Shown: positions 35,909 through 44,356, numbered from the stretch's first letter. The stretch is 64,000 bases of DNA from Paracoccus pantotrophus (GCF_008824185.1 NZ_CP044426.1:496001-560000); one strand, 5' to 3'. Notes: a model not told the origin generated them from the letters alone. Made by a program: numbers and translations.

Positions 35909-36409
35909 TCACCCCAGCGCCGCCGCCCGCTCCTCGACCACGCTGAAGGGCACGCCCGGCTCGTCCTTGGCGCAGCGGATCACCAGCGAGGTCTTGACCG
36001 AGGCCACGTTCGGCGCCGCCGTCAGCTTCTCGGTCAGGAAGCGCTGGAAGCTGGTCAGGTCGGGCGAGACGCATTTCAGGATGAAGTCGATCTCGCCGTT
36101 CAGCATGTGGCACTCGCGCACCAGCGGCCATTCGCAGGCCAGGGCCTCGAAGGCCGACAGGTCGCGCTCGGACTGGCTCAGCAGCCGGACCATGGCAAAG
36201 ACCTGCACCTCGAAGCCCAGCTCGCGCGCATCGATGTCGGCATGGTAGCCGCGGATATAGCCCATCTCCTCCAGCGCGCGGACGCGGCGCAGGCAGGGCG
36301 GGGCGGAAATGCCGACGCGGCGGGCCAGTTCGACATTGGTCATGCGGCCGTCGGCCTGCAACTCTGCCAGAATTTTGCGGTCGATTTCGTCAAGTCTGGC
36401 GGCGGTCAT
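35909..36409 (-). CDS. Lrp/AsnC family transcriptional regulator
   Basis: 166 aa. N-terminal winged helix-turn-helix (LDEIDRKILAELQADGRMTN, VELARRVGISAPPCLRRVRA) and C-terminal RAM effector domain (RECHMLNGEIDFILKCVSPD). The frame continues upstream, but ATG 36409 gives the family N-terminus. Such proteins sense amino acids and often control a divergent neighbour; here that is trxB. The ligand is unknown. Confidence 0.93.
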   Translation of the reverse strand: MTAARLDEIDRKILAELQADGRMTNVELARRVGISAPPCLRRVRALEEMGYIRGYHADIDARELGFEVQVFAMVRLLSQSERDLSAFEALACEWPLVRECHMLNGEIDFILKCVSPDLTSFQRFLTEKLTAAPNVASVKTSLVIRCAKDEPGVPFSVVEERAAALG

Positions 36410-36514
36410 CGCATCCCCTGGCTTGCCTTGCGGGCAAAAAACATGCCGGAAACTATCCCGCGGGGCCGGGTTGCGCAACATTCTTTCCACCGATGCGGGA
36501 ACGGGCCTTATGGA

Positions 36515-36543
36515 TTGCATGCGGGGCCGGCGGTGATTAGCTA
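36515..36543 (+). promoter_or_regulatory. Candidate sigma-70 promoter of trxB
   Basis: TTGCAT (36515-36520) and TAGCTA (36538-36543) with a 17-base spacer lie 30 bases before the trxB start, in the 163-bp region divergent with the lrp-type gene. The match is moderate. The regulator may bind in the same region. Confidence 0.4.
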
Positions 36544-36572
36544 AGGCTGCGCCAAGCGAAAGGTTCCCTGCC

Positions 36573-37589
36573 ATGTCCCATGTTCCCGCCGAGATCGCCG
36601 CCGATACCAGCCTGCCCGCCCACAGCCGCGTGCTGATCGTGGGCTCGGGCCCGGCCGGCTATACCGCCGCCGTCTATGCCGCGCGCGCGATGCTTTCGCC
36701 GGTGCTGATCCAGGGCATGCAGCCGGGCGGCCAGCTGACCATCACCACCGAGGTCGAGAACTGGCCCGGCGAGACCGAGATCCAGGGCCCCGACCTGATG
36801 GTCAGGATGGAGGCCCATGCCCGCGCCATGGGCGCGCGCATCTTTACCGATACGGTGACGCGGCTGGACCTGGGCCAGCGCCCCTTCCTGGCCGAGCTTG
36901 ATTCGGGCGCGCGCATCACCGCGGATGCGGTGATCCTGGCCACCGGCGCCCAGGCGCGCTGGCTGGGCCTGCCCAGCGAGGAAAGGTTCAAGGGATTCGG
37001 CGTCTCGGCCTGCGCCACCTGCGACGGCTTCTTCTATCGCGGCCGCGAGGTCGTGGTGGTGGGCGGCGGCAATACCGCGGTCGAGGAGGCGCTGTTTTTG
37101 ACCAATTTCGCCAGCAAGGTGACGCTGATCCATCGCCGCGACAGCCTGCGCTCCGAAAAGATCCTGCAGGAGCGGCTGTTCCGCAATCCCAAGGTCTCGA
37201 TCCTGTGGGATCACGAGCTGGTCGAGGTGCAGGGCGAGGACCAGCCGCCGGGCGTGACCGGCGTGCGCGTGCGCCATGTCCGCCAGGGGACCGAGCAGGT
37301 GGTGCCCGCGGACGGTGTCTTCATCGCCATCGGCCATGCGCCGGCCTCGGAACTGGTCAAGGACCAGCTGGAGCTGCATCACGGCGGCTATGTCAAGGTC
37401 GAGCCGGGCACGACCCGGACCTCGATCCCCGGCGTCTTCGCGGCGGGCGACCTGACCGACCACGTCTATCGCCAGGCGGTGACCAGCGCCGGCATGGGCT
37501 GCATGGCGGCGCTGGATGCCGAGCGTTACCTGGCCGAGCATGACATGGCCGGCGCGCCGAACCCGCATGCGGCCGAGATCCTGGCCTGA
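36573..37589 (+). CDS. trxB: Thioredoxin-disulfide reductase
   Basis: 338 aa, flavoprotein. FAD motif LIVGSGPAGYTAAVYAAR, redox-active CATC within SACATCDGFFYRG, NADPH-binding VVGGGNTAVEEALFL and the C-terminal FAD motif GVFAAGDLTDHVYRQAVTSA. It reduces thioredoxin with NADPH. The N-terminus has about 20 residues more than the E. coli enzyme. An ATP-sulfurylase-like gene follows after 30 bases. Confidence 0.96.
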   Translation: MSHVPAEIAADTSLPAHSRVLIVGSGPAGYTAAVYAARAMLSPVLIQGMQPGGQLTITTEVENWPGETEIQGPDLMVRMEAHARAMGARIFTDTVTRLDLGQRPFLAELDSGARITADAVILATGAQARWLGLPSEERFKGFGVSACATCDGFFYRGREVVVVGGGNTAVEEALFLTNFASKVTLIHRRDSLRSEKILQERLFRNPKVSILWDHELVEVQGEDQPPGVTGVRVRHVRQGTEQVVPADGVFIAIGHAPASELVKDQLELHHGGYVKVEPGTTRTSIPGVFAAGDLTDHVYRQAVTSAGMGCMAALDAERYLAEHDMAGAPNPHAAEILA

Positions 37590-37619
37590 GATGGCCGGTT
37601 CTTTGCCGGGGCCCGGCCG

Positions 37620-38387
37620 ATGAGCTTGCCGCATCACCAGCCGATCCGTGCGCTTCTGGTCAGCCCCGAGGCCGGCCAGAAACTGCGGGCCGAGGCGGCG
37701 CGCATGGCCGCCTGGGATCTGACGCCCCGGCAGTCGGCGGACCTGGACCTGCTGGTCGGCGGCGGCTTCTTGCCCTTGCGGGGCTTTCTGACCCAGGCGG
37801 ATCACGATTCGGTGCTGGCGGGGATGCGGCTGGCCTCGGGCGCGCTCTGGCCCATGCCGCTGGCGCTGGAGGTCGATGCGGATTTCGCGGCCAGGGTCGA
37901 GCCGGGCGAGGACATTGCCCTGCGCGGCCCCGATGGCATGATCATGGCCATCCTGTCGGTCACGGACAAATGGAGCCCCGAGAGGGCGGAAGGCGCGGAG
38001 ATGCCGGGCGTGGCCGGGCCGGTCTGCCTGGGCGGGCCGGTCAAGGGGCTGCCCGGCGCGGATGAGGTCCGCCTGGGTCCGAATGCCTGGCGGGCGCGCT
38101 TCCGTGCGCGGGGCTGCGAACGGGTTCTGGCCTGCGATCCCGCCGATGCGGCCGCCGGGGCGCGGTTGGCCGCCGAGCTTGGCGCCGAACTGCTGACGGC
38201 CGGGGCCGAGCCGCGCCATGCCGGCCCGCGCGAGGCGTTGTGGCAGGCGCTGGTCCGGCGCAACCATGGCGCCACGCATCTGCTGCTGCCCGCCGATCCC
38301 GCCGCGCAGGCGCTGCTGCGGCAATACCGGGCCGAGATCGGGCTGGAACTGGTCGAGGCCGGGATCACCCAGGCGCACGGCATGTGA
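37620..38387 (+). CDS. Shortened, degenerate ATP-sulfurylase-like protein
   Basis: 255 aa. The N-terminal 110 residues match the PUA-like domain of ATP sulfurylase: LTPRQSADLDLLVGGGFLPL, GFLTQADHDSVLAGMRL and ALWPMPLALEVDADFAA. The catalytic domain is much reduced; only AGPREALWQALVRRNHGATH is clearly recognisable. The nucleotide-binding QxRNPxHxxH block and the GRDHAGPG block are missing (here LLLPADPAAQ), so activity as sulfate adenylyltransferase is unlikely. It could be a decayed gene under selection for another role, such as binding APS or a partner. It follows trxB in likely co-transcription. Confidence 0.75.
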   Translation: MSLPHHQPIRALLVSPEAGQKLRAEAARMAAWDLTPRQSADLDLLVGGGFLPLRGFLTQADHDSVLAGMRLASGALWPMPLALEVDADFAARVEPGEDIALRGPDGMIMAILSVTDKWSPERAEGAEMPGVAGPVCLGGPVKGLPGADEVRLGPNAWRARFRARGCERVLACDPADAAAGARLAAELGAELLTAGAEPRHAGPREALWQALVRRNHGATHLLLPADPAAQALLRQYRAEIGLELVEAGITQAHGM

Positions 38388-38514
38388 CGGCCCTTGCCGC
38401 GCGCCGTCCCGGCATTTGCTGATGGTGTTGGAAGGGTGGACGGCCGCCCCGCGGACGGCGCGAATGTCGCCATCGCCGCCGCCTTGCCCGGCGGCGGCAT
38501 CGGCATCCTGCGGC

Positions 38515-38742
38515 TTAGTGGACGCTGACCGGGGTCAGTTCGTTCTGGCGGGCCAGCATGAAGGCCAGGCTGCGGTCCTTGACCAGGGCCAGCCGCTCTC
38601 CGTCGGGGCCATGCACGGCGTAAAGCGCGTCGGCTCCGGGCACCTGGCGGCGCACCTCGTCGGGCAGGCTGTCCATCGCGACGCGGCGGATATAGACGAT
38701 GTTGCCCGCGTTTTCCGGGCCGAAATCGAATTTCTCGTTCAT
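38515..38742 (-). CDS. DUF1150 family protein
   Basis: 75 aa: MNEKFDFGPENAGNIVYIRR, then DALYAVHGPDGERLALVKDR and SLAFMLARQNELTPVSVH. The pattern is typical of DUF1150, a small alphaproteobacterial protein commonly encoded next to Hsp20. Thirteen bases separate it from the upstream heat-shock gene, so the two form an operon. Function is not established. Confidence 0.88.
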   Translation of the reverse strand: MNEKFDFGPENAGNIVYIRRVAMDSLPDEVRRQVPGADALYAVHGPDGERLALVKDRSLAFMLARQNELTPVSVH

Positions 38743-38755
38743 TTGCGATCCCCTT

Positions 38756-39166
38756 TCACTTGCGGCTGATCGGTATGGTCTGCACGATGCTGTCAGGCAC
38801 CGAGCGGCGCAGGTCGATGTTCAGAAGCCCGTTTTCCAGTCCCGCCGACACCACCTCGACCCCGTCCGCCAGCACGAAGCTGCGCTGGAAGGCGCGGGAC
38901 GCGATGCCGCGGTGCAGGAAGACGCGGCCTTCCTCGGCCTCGGCCTGGCGGCCGCGAACCACCAGCTGACGGTCCTCCAGCGTGATCGACAGGTCGTCCT
39001 CGGAAAAACCGGCCACGGCCAGCGTGATGCGAAAGCCGTTGGGCCCCTGGTGTTCGATGTTGTAGGGCGGATAGCCCTCGGCGCCCTTGGCGGCCCTTTC
39101 GGCCAGGCGTTCCAACTGGTCGAACCCCAGCAGGAACGGATGAGCGGCCAGACTGATCTTGGTCAT
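38756..39166 (-). CDS. Hsp20/alpha-crystallin small heat-shock protein
   Basis: 136 aa. Class A bacterial sHSP like IbpA: short N-terminus with FLLGFDQLERLAERAAKGAE, NIEHQGPNGFRITLAVAGFS, and the crystallin core ending with AFQRSFVLADGVEVVSAGLE and NGLLNIDLRR. The C-terminal IPI-type motif (TIPISRK) needed for oligomer contacts is present. ATG 39166 was chosen by homology; the open frame extends to 39271. It holds unfolding proteins for refolding. A sigma-32-like promoter lies upstream. Confidence 0.95.
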   Translation of the reverse strand: MTKISLAAHPFLLGFDQLERLAERAAKGAEGYPPYNIEHQGPNGFRITLAVAGFSEDDLSITLEDRQLVVRGRQAEAEEGRVFLHRGIASRAFQRSFVLADGVEVVSAGLENGLLNIDLRRSVPDSIVQTIPISRK

Positions 39167-39230
39167 TCCCAAGCCCTTTGCATCAAAGCGACTGTCGGCC
39201 GGACCCCGGAACGGCGATCCGGCAAGACCA

Positions 39231-39259
39231 ATATGTGGATGGATGCCGCCGGAAACAAG
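39231..39259 (-). promoter_or_regulatory. Candidate heat-shock (RpoH) promoter of hsp20-DUF1150
   Basis: On the minus strand CTTG (39256-39259) is followed after 17 bases by CCACATAT (39231-39238), close to the alphaproteobacterial RpoH pattern CTTG-N17/18-CYTATNT, though the -10 match is partial. It lies 65 bases upstream of the hsp20 ATG. The rpoH gene itself is at 29883-30788. Confidence 0.45.
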
Positions 39260-39286
39260 GGCTTGCCGCATCGCGGCGGCGCGATC

Positions 39287-39874
39287 TCAGGGCCGCAGGC
39301 CGCAGGCGGCCATCGCGGCCCGGATCGCCCGGCCCGAGCCGGCCAGCGGCAGGCTGCCCCGGCCGCGATCATCCGCAAGCTCGACCCCGCTGCCGCCCAG
39401 CAGCCCCGCCAGCAGCGCCGAGCCGCGCGCCGCCTGCGCCGCGCGCATGCCGCCGCTGGCGGCAAAGGGCTGGGCCACCCGCCGGCCGTCGATGCGCAGC
39501 ACCAGCGAGCCGGGCGATCCGGCCATGCCCTCGACGGCGACCAGCCCCTCGCGGCCGCGCTGGCACATGTAGCTCAGCGCCAGCCGTCCGGATTGCACGC
39601 GGGCGTAATGCGTCCTGCCGCCATCTGCGGCGCCGTTGCTCCAGCCCGCGCCCTGTCGCGGCGGCTGGGCGGGCTTTCGGCCGGGCGCCGCCCCCTCGCA
39701 TTGCTCGGCCACGCAGGCGTGATAGCGCGGGTTCGAGGCGGGACCGAAGTGATACAGGCACTGGTTGACGCAAAGCTGCATTTGCTCGCCCCCGGCCTGC
39801 GCAGATGCGGGGCCAGGCGGCAACAGCAGGGCAAGCGCAAGGGCGCAGGGCCTGAGAGGGGCGGTGCGGGGCAT
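39287..39874 (-). CDS. Exported protein with paired cysteine motifs, unknown function
   Basis: 195 aa from ATG 39874, picked because CAGGAG lies 6-7 bases upstream and the product then starts MPRTAPLRPCALALALLLPP followed by PASAQA, a signal peptide with an AxA site. Near the mature N-terminus is C-x3-C-x14-C-x4-C (LCVNQCLYHF and HACVAEQCEG), a layout suited to two disulfides across a helical hairpin. The rest contains SGRLALSYMCQRGREGLVAV and a domain ending AAMAACGLRP. I do not recognise a family. Periplasmic location is inferred. Confidence 0.7.
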   Translation of the reverse strand: MPRTAPLRPCALALALLLPPGPASAQAGGEQMQLCVNQCLYHFGPASNPRYHACVAEQCEGAAPGRKPAQPPRQGAGWSNGAADGGRTHYARVQSGRLALSYMCQRGREGLVAVEGMAGSPGSLVLRIDGRRVAQPFAASGGMRAAQAARGSALLAGLLGGSGVELADDRGRGSLPLAGSGRAIRAAMAACGLRP

Positions 39875-40035
39875 CGGCTGCTCCTGCATGGGTTCGGATG
39901 CAAGTTTCGGGCCGAAAGCCGCTTCGTGGCAAGCGTTTTCCACACCGGCTGCCTTGCGTTAACGCGTTCCCGCAAAACCATTAACAACGCCCGGAGGCCG
40001 CGCTATAACCAAGGCGATCCAGCCCGAGGCCCGAG

Positions 40036-40254
40036 ATGAACGCCCAGCACGAGATGTCCCATGAAGAGATCGCCCGCGCCAAGCTGGAGGTGCTGCGGCG
40101 CGAACATCGGGATCTGGACGAGGCGATCGCCGCGCTGTCGAGCCAGAGCCTGACCCATTCGCTGACCCTGCAACGGCTGAAAAAGCAGAAGCTGGCGCTG
40201 AAGGACCGCATCGCCCGGCTCGAGGACGAGCTGACCCCCGACATCATCGCCTGA
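40036..40254 (+). CDS. DUF465 (YdcH-like) small helical protein
   Basis: 72 aa: MNAQHEMSHEEIARAKLEVL, RREHRDLDEAIAALSSQS, then LKKQKLALKDRIARLEDELT. This is the DUF465 pattern, two helices with a basic LKKxKLxLKD motif. Function is unknown. The 160-bp gap upstream carries the palindrome GCGTTAACGC (39955-39964) and is presumably the promoter region. purE follows 52 bases later. Confidence 0.85.
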   Translation: MNAQHEMSHEEIARAKLEVLRREHRDLDEAIAALSSQSLTHSLTLQRLKKQKLALKDRIARLEDELTPDIIA

Positions 40255-40306
40255 TTGCATGATCCCGCCCGGCGCTGTAGGGCGGGGCGCAAAAGGGGGT
40301 CGAGCC

Positions 40307-40804
40307 ATGGAAAAAGCCGCCGAAAAACCCGTCGGAATCATCATGGGCAGCCAGTCCGACTGGCCGACCATGCGCGAGGCCGCCGCCATCCTGGACGAAT
40401 TGGGCATCGGCTACGAGGCCCGGATCGTTTCCGCCCATCGCACGCCGGACCGGCTGTGGGACTATGGCAAGACGGCGGTGGCGCGCGGGCTGAAGGTGAT
40501 CATCGCCGGCGCCGGCGGGGCCGCGCATCTGCCGGGCATGATGGCCAGCAAGACCCGGGTGCCGGTGATCGGCGTGCCGGTGCAGACCAGGGCGCTGTCT
40601 GGCGTCGATTCGCTTTATTCCATCTTGCAGATGCCCAGGGGCTACCCGGTCGCCACCATGGCCATCGGCGCGGCGGGTGCCGCCAATGCCGGGCTGATGG
40701 CGGCGGGGATCCTGGCGATCTCGGACCCCGGACTGGCGGCGCGGCTGGAGGCCTGGCGCCAGGCGCTCAGCGATTCCATCCCCGAGGAGCCCAAGGATGA
40801 GTGA
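40307..40804 (+). CDS. purE: N5-carboxyaminoimidazole ribonucleotide mutase
   Basis: 165 aa, class I PurE. Signature GIIMGSQSDWPTMREAA, the active-site VSAHRTPDRLWDYG and GAGGAAHLPGMMASKTRVPV. It moves the carboxylate of N5-CAIR to C4 in purine synthesis. ATG 40307 (MEKAAEKPVG) is preceded by AGGGGG; the frame is open to 40259. It overlaps purK by eight bases. Confidence 0.97.
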   Translation: MEKAAEKPVGIIMGSQSDWPTMREAAAILDELGIGYEARIVSAHRTPDRLWDYGKTAVARGLKVIIAGAGGAAHLPGMMASKTRVPVIGVPVQTRALSGVDSLYSILQMPRGYPVATMAIGAAGAANAGLMAAGILAISDPGLAARLEAWRQALSDSIPEEPKDE

Positions 40805-41840
40805 ACTGGAACCCGGCGCCACCATCGGCATCCTGGGCGGCGGACAGCTGGGCCGCATGCTCTCGGTCGCGGCCAGCCGGCTGGGCTATCGCTGCCATGT
40901 CTATGAGCCGGGCGCCGCGCCGGCGGGCGATGTGGCGCATCGGCTGACCACCGCGCCCTATGAGGACCAGGCGGCGCTGCGCGCCTTTGCCGAATCGGTC
41001 GATGTCATCACCTATGAATTCGAGAACGTGCCGACGGCGGCGCTGGACCTGCTGGAATCGATCCGCCCGATCCGGCCGAACCGCCATGCCCTGGCGATCT
41101 CGCAGGACCGGCTGAGCGAAAAGGATTTCCTGGCCGGCATCGGCTTGCGCACCGCGCCCTATCGCAATGTCGAAACCGAATCCGACCTGCCCGAGGCGCT
41201 GGCGACGCTGGGCGCGCCCGCGATCCTCAAGACCCGGCGGCTGGGCTATGACGGCAAGGGGCAGATCCGTTTTTCCGATGCCGGGCAGCGGGACTGGACC
41301 GGCGCCCCCTCGGTGCTGGAAGGGTTCGTGGAATTCTCGGCCGAGATCAGCGTCATTGTGGCGCGCGGCGCGGACGGGCAGGTCGCGGCCTATGATCCGG
41401 GCCTGAACGTGCATCGCGAGGGCATCCTGCGCACCACCACCGTGCCCTGCGGCCTGCCGGCCAGCCTGCTGACCGATGCGGTGCTGATCGCGGCGCGCAT
41501 CGTCAACGCGCTGGACTATATCGGCGTCATGGGGGTCGAGCTGTTCGTGACCGCGGACGGGCTGGTGGTGAACGAGATCGCGCCGCGCGTGCATAATTCC
41601 GGCCACTGGACGCAGGCCGGCTGCGCCGTGGACCAGTTCGAGCAGCATATCCGCGCCGTGGCCGGCCTGCCGCTGGGCGACGGCCAGCGTTACGCCGATG
41701 TCGAGATGGAGAACCTGATCGGCGACGACGTGCTGCGCCTGCCCGAGCTGCTGAAGCAGCCGCGCTGCCAGGTCCATCTTTACGGCAAGGGCGAGGCGCG
41801 CCCGGGCCGCAAGATGGGCCATGTCAACCGGGTGCGGTAA
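40797..41840 (+). CDS. purK: N5-carboxyaminoimidazole ribonucleotide synthase
   Basis: 347 aa, ATP-grasp enzyme that carboxylates AIR with bicarbonate, partner of PurE. Motifs: GILGGGQLGRMLSVAASRLG, TRRLGYDGKGQ, EGFVEFSAEISVIVARG and NEIAPRVHNSGHWTQ. AAGG lies directly before the ATG, inside purE. Its 3' end overlaps the convergent cobC gene by 17 bases. Confidence 0.97.
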   Translation: MSELEPGATIGILGGGQLGRMLSVAASRLGYRCHVYEPGAAPAGDVAHRLTTAPYEDQAALRAFAESVDVITYEFENVPTAALDLLESIRPIRPNRHALAISQDRLSEKDFLAGIGLRTAPYRNVETESDLPEALATLGAPAILKTRRLGYDGKGQIRFSDAGQRDWTGAPSVLEGFVEFSAEISVIVARGADGQVAAYDPGLNVHREGILRTTTVPCGLPASLLTDAVLIAARIVNALDYIGVMGVELFVTADGLVVNEIAPRVHNSGHWTQAGCAVDQFEQHIRAVAGLPLGDGQRYADVEMENLIGDDVLRLPELLKQPRCQVHLYGKGEARPGRKMGHVNRVR

Positions 41841-42786
41841 AGGCGCCCGCCACGCGGTCGAATTCCGCGCGATTGCCGGGAATGCCCAGGCGAATCCAGC
41901 GCGGATGCCAGGGAAAGATGCGGCTCCAGATGCCGGCGCGGGCCAGCCGCTCATGCGCGGCCTGCGCGTCGGGCGTATCGTAGAGTCGGAACAGATGCGT
42001 GCCGCCCACCAGCGGCCAATGCGGGGTGACGATCTGGTCGAGATGCAGCGCCGCCTCGGACAGCCAGACCACGGTGTCGTCGATCCATTGCGCGTCGGCC
42101 AGCGCCTGCGCGCCGATCTCCAGCGCCGGGCCGCTGACCGACCAGGGGCCGGTGCGCTCGGCAAGGCGCGCCAGCAGATCAGGGGCGGCGATGGCGAAGC
42201 CCAGCCGCAGCCCGGCCAAGCCCCAGAACTTGCCAAAGCTGCGTAGCGCCGTCACGTTATCGGGCCGCGCGCCCGCCGCCGACAGGTCGGGGCGCGGATC
42301 GGCGAAGCTCTCGTCGACGACCAGATGCCCGACCGTGGCGGCGATGGCGGCGATCTGTGCGGGCGGGAACTCGCGCCCGTCCGGGTTGTTCGGGTTCACG
42401 ATCACCGCCAGGTCGGCGCCCTCCAGCGCGGCCGGGTCGGTGGGCTCTGCCACCTCCCAGCCGGCGGCGCGCAGGCTGGCGGCGTGTTCGTTATAGGTCG
42501 GGGACAGCACCGCCGCGCGCCGGCCCGCCAGCACCTGCGGCAAAAGCTGGATCGCCGCCGAGGCGCCGGCCAGCGGCAGCACCTGGTCCTGCGGGCAGCC
42601 GAATCGGGCCGCGGCCGCGGCGCAGAGCCGGGCGGCATCGGCCCGCGTCGGCAGCGCGGTCAGGGCGTGGGGCGAAAGCGGCCCGACAGGCCAGGGCCGG
42701 CGGTTGATTCCCGTGGACAGGTCGATCCAGTCCGCCCGGCCGAAGCGGCTGGCCGCCTTGTCGATGTCGCCGCCGTGGTCGCGCAT
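41824..42786 (-). CDS. cobC: Threonine-phosphate decarboxylase (cobalamin biosynthesis)
   Basis: 320 aa, class I PLP aminotransferase fold. N-terminal DHGGDIDKAASRFG and WIDLSTGINRRPWP are typical of CobC/CobD enzymes that make (R)-1-amino-2-propanol phosphate for the cobalamin side chain. PLP site: FGKFWGLAGLRLGFA with the Schiff-base Lys in RSFGKFWG, plus VNPNNPDGRE. ATG 42786 (MRDHGGD) fits the family; upstream GGAGGA is close. No cobalamin riboswitch was seen in its 226-bp leader. With cobS and cobT at 51-55 kb it belongs to the aerobic B12 pathway. Confidence 0.93.
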   Translation of the reverse strand: MRDHGGDIDKAASRFGRADWIDLSTGINRRPWPVGPLSPHALTALPTRADAARLCAAAAARFGCPQDQVLPLAGASAAIQLLPQVLAGRRAAVLSPTYNEHAASLRAAGWEVAEPTDPAALEGADLAVIVNPNNPDGREFPPAQIAAIAATVGHLVVDESFADPRPDLSAAGARPDNVTALRSFGKFWGLAGLRLGFAIAAPDLLARLAERTGPWSVSGPALEIGAQALADAQWIDDTVVWLSEAALHLDQIVTPHWPLVGGTHLFRLYDTPDAQAAHERLARAGIWSRIFPWHPRWIRLGIPGNRAEFDRVAGAFTAPG

Positions 42787-43012
42787 GGGCAGGTTCCTCC
42801 TTGGCCGCCGTTGAACCTGCATGAAGGCCGGCGGTCAAGCGGCGGAGGCTGGCCGTCGTGATCCGGTAACGGAATTTTCGCTTTACACCCTCGTGGAACC
42901 GGCACACGATATGTTGTAGGCACATCCCGGATACTACGCCGGGTGTAGTCTGGGCCACCAAGGGTTGGGGTTTTGACCTTGCCCCGCTCTCAGACAGGCA
43001 GGGGGACAGGAT
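42787..43012. other. Divergent regulatory region cobC / YbjN gene
   Basis: 226 bp without a gene. It contains a TTTACA box (42882-42887) on the + strand without a convincing -10 at normal spacing, and a dyad ACTAC/GTAGT at 42932-42936 and 42944-42948 that extends imperfectly to CCCGGA and TCTGGG. The last 30 bases before the YbjN gene include AGGGGGACAGG as ribosome-binding site. No known riboswitch pattern is evident. Confidence 0.35.
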
Positions 43013-43513
43013 ATGGCACAGCTGGACTTCATCCATAGCGATGACATCCATCCCATCGACATCGTGGAAACCGTCGCGGCGCATCACGAATGGGATTTCG
43101 ACCGCCTGGCCGAGGACCAGATCGCCATGGCGGTCGAGGGCCAATGGCGCACCTATTCCATCACGCTGGCCTGGTCGCCGCGCGAGGAGGTGCTGCGGCT
43201 GATCTGCACCTTCGACATGGATCCGCCGGCCGAGAAGCTGCCGGCGCTCTACGAAGTCCTGAACCTGGCCAACGATCAGGTCTGGGACGGCGGCTTCACC
43301 TTCTGGGGCCCGCAGAAGCTGATGGTCTGGCGCTACGGGCTGGTGCTTGCGGGCGATGCCATCGCTGCGCCCTCGCAGATCGACCAGATGATCGGCAATG
43401 CCATCCTGGCCTGCGAGCGGTTCTATCCCTGTTTCCAGTTGGCCTGCTGGGGCGATGCGACGCCGGATGCCGCCATGGACATCGCCCTGTCCGAGGCCTA
43501 CGGTCGCGCCTGA
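43013..43513 (+). CDS. YbjN domain-containing protein
   Basis: 166 aa. Alpha/beta fold of the YbjN/type III chaperone-like superfamily: EWDFDRLAEDQIAMAVEGQW, YSITLAWSPREEVLRLICTF, LYEVLNLANDQVWDGGFTFW and FYPCFQLACWGDATPDAA. Cytoplasmic. Function is poorly known; E. coli YbjN is tied to stress and motility. proC follows after 39 bases, with GGGGGCAGG before its ATG, so co-transcription is likely. Confidence 0.9.
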   Translation: MAQLDFIHSDDIHPIDIVETVAAHHEWDFDRLAEDQIAMAVEGQWRTYSITLAWSPREEVLRLICTFDMDPPAEKLPALYEVLNLANDQVWDGGFTFWGPQKLMVWRYGLVLAGDAIAAPSQIDQMIGNAILACERFYPCFQLACWGDATPDAAMDIALSEAYGRA

Positions 43514-43552
43514 AATTTCCGCGGCAGCGCGGACAAGATCAGGGGGCAGGAC

Positions 43553-44356
43553 ATGGATTTTTCGGATCTGAATGCGCGCGGGCTGGTGCTGGTCGGCTGC
43601 GGCCGCATGGGCGGCGCGCTGCTGGACGGCTGGCTGAAGAACGGGCTGGCGGCGCGGGCGGTGCATGTGGTGGACCCCAATCCGCGGGCGGAACTGTCGG
43701 ATCTGGGTATTTCGGTAAACGGAAAGCTGCCCGCGGCGCCCGCCGTGCTGGTAATTGCCGTCAAGCCGCAGATGATGGCGGATGTGCTGCCGCGGCTTTC
43801 GGTCGGGGCGGGGACGCTGGTCATCTCGGTCGCGGCAGGGGTGACGCTGGCGGCCTATGAGGCGGCGTTTCCGGCCGCGCCCATCGTGCGCGCCATGCCG
43901 AACACGCCGGCGGCCATCGGCCAGGGCATCACCGCCGTCATCGGCAATGCCAGGGCCGGTGAGGCCGAGATGGCGCTGGCCGAGGCGCTGCTTTCCGCCG
44001 TCGGCCGCGTCGTGCGGCTGGAGGGCGAGGACCAGATGGATGCGGTGACGGCGCTTTCTGGTTCGGGTCCGGCCTATGTCTTTCACATGATCGAGGCCAT
44101 GGCGGCGGCCGGCGAGGCCGAGGGGCTTTCCGCCGCGCTGGCGCTGGACCTGGCGCGGGCCACCGTGGCCGGGGCCGGCGCGCTGGCCGTGCATGAGGAC
44201 GCGGATCCGGCCAGGCTGCGCGAGGCCGTGACCTCGCCCGGCGGCACCACGGCGGCCGGTCTGAAGGAGCTGATGGACCCCAAGGCCGGCCTGCCGCCGC
44301 TGATGCGCCGCACCATAGCCGCCGCCGCCGCGCGGGGGCGGGAGCTGGGGAAATGA
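43553..44356 (+). CDS. proC: Pyrroline-5-carboxylate reductase
   Basis: 267 aa. It reduces P5C to proline. N-terminal Rossmann motif LVGCGRMGGALLDGWLK, AVKPQMMADVLPRL, RAMPNTPAAIGQGITA and the C-terminal signature ALSGSGPAYVFHMIEAM and SPGGTTAAGLKELMDPK. The stop overlaps the csaA start (ATGA), beginning a chain of three coupled genes. Confidence 0.96.
   Translation: MDFSDLNARGLVLVGCGRMGGALLDGWLKNGLAARAVHVVDPNPRAELSDLGISVNGKLPAAPAVLVIAVKPQMMADVLPRLSVGAGTLVISVAAGVTLAAYEAAFPAAPIVRAMPNTPAAIGQGITAVIGNARAGEAEMALAEALLSAVGRVVRLEGEDQMDAVTALSGSGPAYVFHMIEAMAAAGEAEGLSAALALDLARATVAGAGALAVHEDADPARLREAVTSPGGTTAAGLKELMDPKAGLPPLMRRTIAAAAARGRELGK

Noticed and set aside
38388..38514. Short plus-strand frames after the ATP-sulfurylase-like gene
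   Set aside because: Low-complexity Pro/Arg/Ser-rich products without ribosome-binding site or family; the gap appears non-coding.
42787..43012. Cobalamin riboswitch upstream of cobC or the YbjN gene
   Set aside because: Looked for the B12-box type sequence and a multi-stem layout and saw none; only a short dyad is present.
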